Part shown: positions 56,297 through 64,000 of the stretch, piece after piece
Layout of the letters: each line of letters begins with the position of its first letter
Numbering within the stretch: position 1 is the stretch's first letter
Assembly (NCBI GenBank): GCA_026182355.1
Contig: JAPFBL010000232.1
Span: forward strand, 496,001-560,000
Direction: 5' to 3'
Length of the DNA: 64,000 nt
DNA from: Hermatobates lingyangjiaoensis
Lineage: Eukaryota; Arthropoda; Insecta; Hemiptera; Hermatobatidae
Position numbers and translations under genes: made by a program
The notes under the pieces: generated by a model
Seen by the model: the letters and a program-made list of their open reading frames with translations, nothing else
What the model was told of the DNA's origin: nothing
Database searches by the model: none

Positions 56297-57283
56297 GAAA
56301 TATATATATGTTATATCGAATATGAAATATATGTATGCTATTTATATATTTTAGGATATATATGTGTGTGTGTGTGTATGATTTATTATAGAATGCATAA
56401 TAAAAAATCAAAAGAAAAATATAGGCCCAACTGTGATACTGATTGTGTATATAAGATAATAAATATTTATTTATGTATTGCATTTTTTTCACCTTCAGTG
56501 AGTCTATTTACAAGTACTAGTTATATTAACGTATTAGGTTAAAAATTAATATTCAGTTGTTTCAATAAACGTAAAAACTGTAAATTAACTCCAACATATT
56601 TACATGTTGAAGGTAATTTTCATTTAAAAATGAAGACAGATAATTTTCTAGATAAATTAGAAAAGTTCTCAGAATGCGCAAATCTAAGCCCCATTATTTC
56701 ATCACTGACGCTACATCAGTAAAAAACTTTTCCAGATGTCATTAGATCTTTTAAAGTTTTTAAAACTTTTCCGAGTGTCGCATTAGATGTCATAATTGAA
56801 AAGGTTTAGTGTAAATTGGTATTTTCAAAAAGTGAATTGAAGGAAAAATATGTTGAAATTCTATAAGTAAAATAACTTATCTAATTCTACAGCGCCAACA
56901 ATTTTTTTTATCACACTGCAGTCATACCAGTTGGAATTAGTTGTTTATATCTCTTTAACACTGACTGAAAAATTGGATCTGTGAGAAGAACTCTATTCTT
57001 GAACTCGTTATCATAAATCGTTTTTCATTTTCTTCTTGCAAGAAGAACAAAGACAAATGTTAAGGTCATGCAAATAACAATATCTTATTTTCAATTTTTT
57101 CTCCTTATTTTGTAGTTCATTCATAAGTTGATACTCATAGATGAACCAAGCTGCCACAATAAAATGTTTTTCCTTTAATAAATGCTAGTATATGAGTATA
57201 TATTCATACTTTTATGTGGTGGTGTATAGCACCTTTTTTTTAAGTGTTATAATATTTATATCTATAATACCAAACTTCTTAAA

Positions 57284-57510
57284 GGGCTAGGTTAGCACAG
57301 TGGTTAACGTATTCACCTCTGAAGTGGTAGGTCCGGGGTTCAATCCCCACCTGGCCCTCGATTATTTCACGCGGGTGGCGAACAAATCTGAGTCAGGATT
57401 CATCCTCGGAGAGGATGTTAAGCTGTCGGTCCCGAGCCTGTAATACACGGTATCCCTACTCGAAATGCACTTGAGTTAGGAAAAATTTAGAACTCCCAAT
57501 GTAGCATCAC
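57284..57510 (+). mobile_element. tRNA-derived SINE, 3'-truncated
   Basis: Head GGGCTAGGTTAGCACAGTGG, B box CCGGGGTTCAATCCCC. It ends near CCCAATGTAGCATCACC. Confidence 0.78.
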
Positions 57511-57660
57511 CGATCAAACAGAAAACCGGTAAACGGATCACGTTATTTCCCGCTAGGAGATCGATTAAACAATAAAAAAAAATCAAACTTCTTACTGTAA
57601 TCAAAAGTGTATTTTTTTTACAAAAATGATTCCGTAGTACTATAGAAATGCTTTAAAAAA

Positions 57661-59174
57661 CTTGTGGAGTGGCCTACACTCAACTTTACTATAAGTAAAC
57701 AAATATCAAATTCGTTGACAACCAACTGATGTTTTTTTTTATTTCATGTGGCTATATAAATATTTTAATCAATATGTCTCATTTGTTTAGATGTGGCTAT
57801 AATAATTTTGTTAGTTATAAGAAACGTGATATTAATTGATCAAGCTGGTATATTATTAAAATTATTTAACTAAGGAGCTGGATCTCATCGGACTCGCACG
57901 CTCTGTTGCCACATCTGTCATATTGCACATCCCATTGTTGAAACTGTATTTAACTTCAGATTTTAAGTTCTTTCATGACCTTCATAAATCCACATAGAGA
58001 ACTACCCCTCATTTCTATAAATAATACCTAAATAATTTTAGGTATGATTTGACAAAAATCTTATTCATTCCAAGGTGATTGGATCGAATACAGATGTCAT
58101 GTGCTCAGAGGTTTCTTTATCTAGACAGAGAGTCTGCATTCTTCATATAATATCTAATACAGCTTCCATTCATTGTAGATAAGCAGCAAAATTTTTAGTA
58201 CATGTTCTACATGTATTTTTAAATTCTCCCTTTGGAGATATAGTTTTACTTATAATTGTCAGTACATATAGAATGAACTTTATAAACTAAATTGTACCTC
58301 GTCATCCTTCAATTGCTTTCTTCTAGATTTATTTGTTAGTTTCATTCCTGTGAAAGCGGGAAGCTGTGTACTGCAAAGACGCTCAAGTTTGCAAGATGAT
58401 TCTATGGTTCCAAAGATTTCCGAAGTAGCTCAAAATTAGTGTCCGTTTTGTAATAAAAAATGAGAGAACATTTCCCATACTTCAATATAACCCAAAGACC
58501 ATGAGTTCATAAACACATCCAGAAGTATATCTGACACTAAGTTTAGTTCAAAGTTATAACATATAGTTTTAAAGGATCACTTTGTTAAACAAATCCATCA
58601 AACCATGGAAAGCATCAGAGATACCTTTGATTTTGTATATTTTAGAATTTCATTTTTCTTACATATATTAATTGAGAAAATATTCAATTTTTTTTATAAA
58701 ACGTCTAAATAACAATTTTATTTCACTCGATTCACTTAACATTTTTCCAAGTCAATGTTCACAAATTCGATAAGTACAGCAGGTGATCCATTATACCAAG
58801 ATGAATTTTCAGTATCTATAGCTTTGTGGTATTTAGATTGTAATATTTTTTGTTTAAAATTGCTAATTTTGTTCTTTATTTTTTTGGCAAAATTTCAGTG
58901 ATCTCTGATTAGTCGTTTAGCGTTAAAAAACATTTTCTAAAATCATAAAATGTACTATAACGCCCTCATTGTTTATGTAGTTTTTAAACAAATAGTTTAG
59001 CTAATACGCATATGAGATGCTATTTTTAGGTATAATTTAATTTTGATCCGTCAAAAGGTATGACTTGTATAAGTTATTTCAAAAATATGTGGATTGTTTC
59101 AGTTATTGTGTTTGTGGCTTTCATGATAATGAAAAAATTTCAAGACTCGAAAGTTAGTAGTTTATGAAAAAAAA
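57661..59174 (+). mobile_element. Older Helentron-like copy, left part
   Basis: Begins CTTGTGGAGTGGCCTACACT and contains ACTTTACTATAAGTAA like the younger copies, then diverges over most of its length. Recognisable homology returns near 58740-59170. No reading frame of interest was seen. Confidence 0.55.
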
Positions 59175-60784
59175 TCTGGAGTGGCCTACACTCTACTTTA
59201 CTATAAGTAACTCAATGTCAAATTTCTTGAGTATATAAAACATAACGTATCATTTAAGCATAACATAAATATCTAAATGGGATATAATTATTAGCATTGC
59301 ATTCGTGAGGTAGTACAGATAGTGATTGAAGGACATATCAATTTATAAGCTTATTTTTGTACATCACAAATAATTTATTATTTGCAAATAATTTCATTAG
59401 TATAACTACAGCAGTAATATCATTTTTGAAAAACCAATGTGAACATTTCTTGAAACGAAATATTATCCTACAAGAGAACATGGCTATTGTTCAAATAGCC
59501 AGTAGATTTCTTACATCGTTTACTTAACATCCTTCTACATTGAATATTAATGTAAAATTTTCAAATTTAAAACAGTAAAATACCCTTTTTTTCTCTGAAA
59601 AACATCTTAAACAGCGAAGAAAATGTTGTTTTAAGGTGATTTGTTAATTAAAGATGTACGATAATTACAGTTATTAATCTCTAAACAAAAGATTTATATT
59701 TTGAATTATCTTTTACATTTTTGGTTTTTAACATAATTATTATACTGGGAATTTTATGGCTTCTTAGTATTTAATAAGATCTTTTTCCTTCCCCTTTGTC
59801 AAATAACATATATACGATTTTTTTTTAATGAGTGTTATCATTTACCTGCACAATATTATTCCTCTTACATCTCTTATAAGTCAATAATATATTTTCATTT
59901 TTCCATTGGAAACATCAATTTTATCTCAGTGGATTCGCTCAAAAAACTTCTAAGTCAATGTAAACAATGTAAAAAAATACAAAAAATTCGACAAGTATAG
60001 CAGGTGATCTCTTAGTCTAGGATAAACAAAGAGTTTTTATATCGTTATTGCTCTTTTCCGTAATTGAAAATTCATGATTTTTTTTTTATGAATTGCTAAT
60101 TTTTTGTTCCATTTTTGGTCAAATTTTCATAATTTTTTAACGAGCCGTTTAGCGTCAAAAAAACATTTTCTGAAAACACAAATCGTACTCTAACGCCCCT
60201 TTAGCGAATGTAATTTTAGAAAAAAATATCTCAACTCATTGTCCATATAATGTTCTATTTATAGGCATAGTTTCATTCTTGTCCGTCAAACAGTATGGCT
60301 TGTATCGCTCTCACAATTTGAGATTGATTTATAAGTCAAAATTTGTAGATTTTATTGAAAAAAAAATATTTCCTGTTGATATAAAATTTTGAATATATTT
60401 TTCGTTTGTTCCATTTGTAACCTCAAAGATAATGTCAAAATCTCAAAACTCTAGGGTTATTAGTTTAGGAGAAATAAATGTTTTAAAAAAAAACGGTTTT
60501 TGGCAAAAAAAGTGACTTTCCCATCATGCATAATTCTTCCCAAACAATAGGGATCTTCGTCTAAATGGGGCCCATTTTTGTGTAAAATATCAACTTGATC
60601 CATCAAAGATTCTGGACCGTAGCGTGGTAACAAGCAATGCTAACACACGCACCCACCCACACACACACAGACATCATCGTAAAAACTTCATAAAACGACT
60701 TCTGGGACCTCAAAACATGTAATTCCGTCAAAATCTCGAGATCGAATTTTTTCACGATCACTATACTTTACTTATAGTAAAGTA
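59175..60784 (+). mobile_element. Helentron-like element, copy 2, nested in an older copy
   Basis: Same start and end motifs and same internal order as 29524-31124. It interrupts a diverged copy of its own family: sequence left of 59175 (TTTCAAGACTCGAAAGTTAG) and right of 60784 (GCTTTCCCCTGATGCA) are adjacent in the uninterrupted copies. Confidence 0.7.
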
Positions 60785-61074
60785 AAAAATGTCTAAAGGT
60801 ACATGTTGGTAAAAAAAATTGCTTTCCCCTGATGCAATATTGTTCCCAAACAATAGAGCACATCTACATTATAATGCCTATTTTTGTGTAAAATATGAAT
60901 TTGATCGATCAAAGATTGTGGACTGTATGTAGCGTTCCCACAAAAATTATAGATTCCCACTTGTCATCGAAAAAACGTCAAAAAAGGAGTTTGGGGGTCT
61001 CAAAACATGTGAATCTGTAAGAATCTCAAGATCGAATTTTTTCATGATCACTGTACTTTACTTATAGTAAAGTA
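60785..61074 (+). mobile_element. Older Helentron-like copy, right part
   Basis: A diverged duplicate of the 3' ~290 bp of the element, ending CTGTACTTTACTTATAGT then AAAGTA. It lacks the CCCA tract. With 57661-59174 it reconstitutes one old copy of about 1.8 kb. Confidence 0.65.
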
Positions 61075-64000
61075 AATGTTGCAAACACCAATTGAGGGAT
61101 TCTAAAAGAAAGTAATTCCCAAAATTTTATCAGATTGTATATACACATATTTAGTTGAAGGGCTATTTGAAAAATATTTTGAAACCTAGTAATTAATATT
61201 GGTTAATTCTAATAGAAAACACACTAATTGCGGATGGTAAAAAATAATTTATTGGTCTACACTGAACTTGTATTTTAGATTTAATAATAAATTATTGAAA
61301 AGATAATCATTCAAATTAATTAATTGCCTTAAGTGTAATATCATTCCACCAATTATAATGAATTCTTTGCCTAAAGGTACTCGCTTGACAATGGTAGTTT
61401 GGTTAAAGTGAGAGTTTGTAGTGGTAACTATGTCAGGATGTACTCGTGAAGAATTACACATATTTTTGTCTGTATAGTATTCGTTTGAAACACATCATTT
61501 CTTTTTTGGTCAAGGCTGTACGTTCAAAAGATTTTTGTTTTTTAAGTTGGTTGGAACAATATCGTATACATTATATCAAGAGAATAGGCATTGAGAAAAC
61601 AGAACCAGTAATCGAAAGTAATAAAAAAAACCACCACCACTGCAGATTTCCGGTTTTTTTCAATATTAATGATAATTTAATCAAATGCCACAACTACAAT
61701 TATTAATGGCTACTATAATTTTCTGAATTAAAAATAACGTACAAATGAGTAATATCACGAACTGTTAATACCCACTAGAACAGTGGTAAATTAGAAATTT
61801 TGGAGGGGGTCATGGATGTGGTTGTGCCTAAGTGAGTGAAATTTGGAGAAAAGAATCAAGGATTCCACGATCTTTAAAATTATGGAAACTGAGAAATATC
61901 AGTATTGAAATTGTTTTTAATCCTAAATGAGACAGTTTTTGGAAAACTGACAAGACTTGTCTTAGTGACTTGCTATGCAACTCACCAATCTTAGAAATAG
62001 GTTTTGTAGCTATTTTTCAAAAGATTCACATACTGCCAGCTGGGTTGTAAATCCCTTCAAAAATGTGTTGGATGATTTGTCTGAAGCAAAACCTGAGGTA
62101 GCTAATATGAAAATATTAAAGATATCAATCTGATATTAAAATATTCAAGTTTTCAATATTTTCTTCATTATTCCTATTATGAAAGGATAAAGGGGGGTTT
62201 TACCCATAACAATGGATTCAATAAAATGTTCTGTTATTGTATGAATTTTAAATACATGATGGTCAATAGTTTTGCTTGAGTGCCATATAATGCTAAAAAA
62301 AAGTACCTAAATGTGATTCCGACATTGTTTCTTGTGTGCTATTTCAATGCCAAAGAAGATAGACTCAAATTTCCTATGACAGATGAAATTAACAATTAAA
62401 CATTTTTTTTTTATTAATTATCCATGAATCCATTAGTAAATTGTTTGTCCACCAGAGTACTTCCAAGTGTGGGGAGTAAATTCATTTTATTACAAACTCA
62501 ATTGGGGTAACACCCAAAAAAGTTACCCGATAGCTGCACTAGAAACTTCAATATTTCAGAGTCTTTTTAATATTCAATATGATAGGATATAATTAACTCA
62601 ATTATCTTCGATGAAAAAATTTAATGACAATGCTTTCGATGAATATAAGAAAAAATTTGGCTGGATAAAAAAAATGAAAAATTTGAATAAGCATAATTAA
62701 TGAAAAATTATAATTCAGCAAATATTTTAAAATACCAAAAATTGAAACATACAATTAATGATGCAATTTAATTAAACAATTAAAATGGATAATTTTAATT
62801 CATGATCTACAGAAAATATTATCAGATAAGTTTTTCTACAGTATGAAATTATATATATTACACTTTTAGATATTTATTCAAACTTCATTTGAGGCTTTAA
62901 TCATGCCTATATTGGATAACTTATTTTATTTTCATTAAAAAAAAACATGAGACACAACTTACAAAGTAATTAAGTTAATAACTCTAGGTGAAACGAAAAA
63001 ATTAGAGGGAAATAAATTCTATGGAAACAATTTCGGTGCTTTTTGGTAGTTAATATACAGATAAATACAGCTGAATGCAGTTCTCAATGATTAGTTCTTT
63101 TCTGGGAATGGTGGGATAACCCTGAGTGGCTGAAAATTTGGATTTATAAAAATAGAATAAAATTCAGGACCATCACCAATTAGACAACTTCATACTGGTA
63201 AATCATAGCAGTCTAAATATATACACCAGCACAATTTGACATATCCATACAAATTTACTATCTGTCAGATACTGACCGGATTGAGACTCACTGGATTAAA
63301 TATTATTTAAAACTATGTTTAGTCCTTATAAATCAATTAAAGTATCAGTGTTAAAGGTATACATGTTATGAACAAAATGGTTAATGGATTACCTATAATG
63401 CCTAGACAGTTTCAATGGACATTATCTCCTCCATTCATTAGAGAAGACATCATGACTGTTCAAAATCTGAAATAATCCCCATCATCTCTAAAGCAGAAAT
63501 ATAAAAAGGCGCATTTATTTCCTTATTATAGTTTTGTTAGAGCATTACCGATTTGACAACACAAAGAACTCCAAATGAATTCAGACTCAACTGAGATATA
63601 TTATTGTTTTAATATAAATTCTTTTAATGTCAAACAGAGTGTCTGAAAATCATTAAAGATAACTCCTAGGGTCAGATAAACTAAGCGGACACAAAAGAGA
63701 ATCTTTTAATGATTTCCATTTAATTAAAAAATATAGCACGTTCCTTTTACTAATTGAATTTTAAGCTGTTTATAAATTGAAAAATATACTAAATACGACT
63801 AATAGATCTAGAACTATTGCTTATATTGATACATAAAAATATATTAAAATGGGATAATGAAAAGGATTCAATATGATTTGTATTGTTTGAGTGAGTTAAA
63901 GTTACCAGAATGAACCGGGAAATATTGGTGTTCTAATATATTCTTTTAATGCAACACAGAGCGTATGAATATGATTAAAGATGAATGGTAGGGAGAGATA
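61075..64000. other. No gene seen
   Basis: AT-rich to the right edge, apart from the doubtful hAT remnant at 61771. A phrase with TTCTTTTAATG...CAGAG recurs at 63613 and 63941. Confidence 0.45.
61771..62150 (+). mobile_element. Possible hAT-like remnant
   Basis: CAGTGGTAAATTAGAAATTT then TGGAGGGGG looks like a hAT terminal repeat. About 280 bp on, an open stretch reads VNPFKNVLDDLSEAKPEVAN, weakly like hAT transposase. No right end or target duplication was identified. Confidence 0.3.

Noticed and set aside
56255..56542. ORFs over (TA)n at 56.3 kb
   Set aside because: YIYIYI-type translation of a microsatellite; the same applies to ORFs at 26.2-26.5 and 33.7-33.9 kb.

Overview
This is eukaryotic, AT-rich, intron- and repeat-dominated DNA, most likely from an insect. 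The evidence is a CYP6-like (CYP3-clan) cytochrome P450 with phase-consistent GT/AG introns, a mitochondrial FAST-kinase-domain (FASTKD) protein, a SERHL-type serine hydrolase, a tRNA-derived SINE whose 3' tail ends in CCTAA units (the insect telomere motif), and dense Penelope-like retroelement (PLE) debris. I cannot name the order with confidence; a hemipteroid insect is a weak guess.

Layout. (1) About 0.6-12.3 kb, minus strand: the 5' seven coding exons of the P450, running off the left edge, so the haem-binding exon lies outside. Its introns hold a 49-bp satellite trapped between foldback arms, SINEs and a 70-bp tandem repeat. (2) 12.3-34.6 kb: no recognised host gene. This tract holds SINEs, a 22-24-bp minisatellite, a 5'-truncated PLE with an open GIY-YIG endonuclease domain (18.3 kb), hAT remnants, many (TA)n tracts, foldbacks and a 1.6-kb Helentron-like element (29.5-31.1 kb). 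(3) 34.7-52.7 kb, minus strand: a complete eight-exon FASTKD-family gene (646 codons) whose introns hold 1.1-kb palindromes, a precisely bounded hAT deletion derivative with an 8-bp target duplication, and a decayed Jockey-like LINE. (4) 53.4-55.1 kb, plus strand: the SERHL-like alpha/beta hydrolase, head to head with FASTKD across about 700 bp. (5) 55.1-64 kb: foldback, SINE and a Helentron-like element into which a younger copy of the same family has inserted; no recognised gene after that.

The main hidden system is RNA-level. More than 30 short motifs have the formula CTGANGA, one base, a hairpin, then GAAA plus a palindrome (ACGCGT, AGATCT, AATT, ATAT, ACGT, AGCT or ACCGGT), then H. This is the minimal dimeric hammerhead ribozyme architecture known from PLE flanking repeats. 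At least seven sequence-unrelated families share the formula with covarying stems. Many occur in inverted pairs, making large palindromes. All exons of the three genes were read by hand; exon phases agree at every junction I give.
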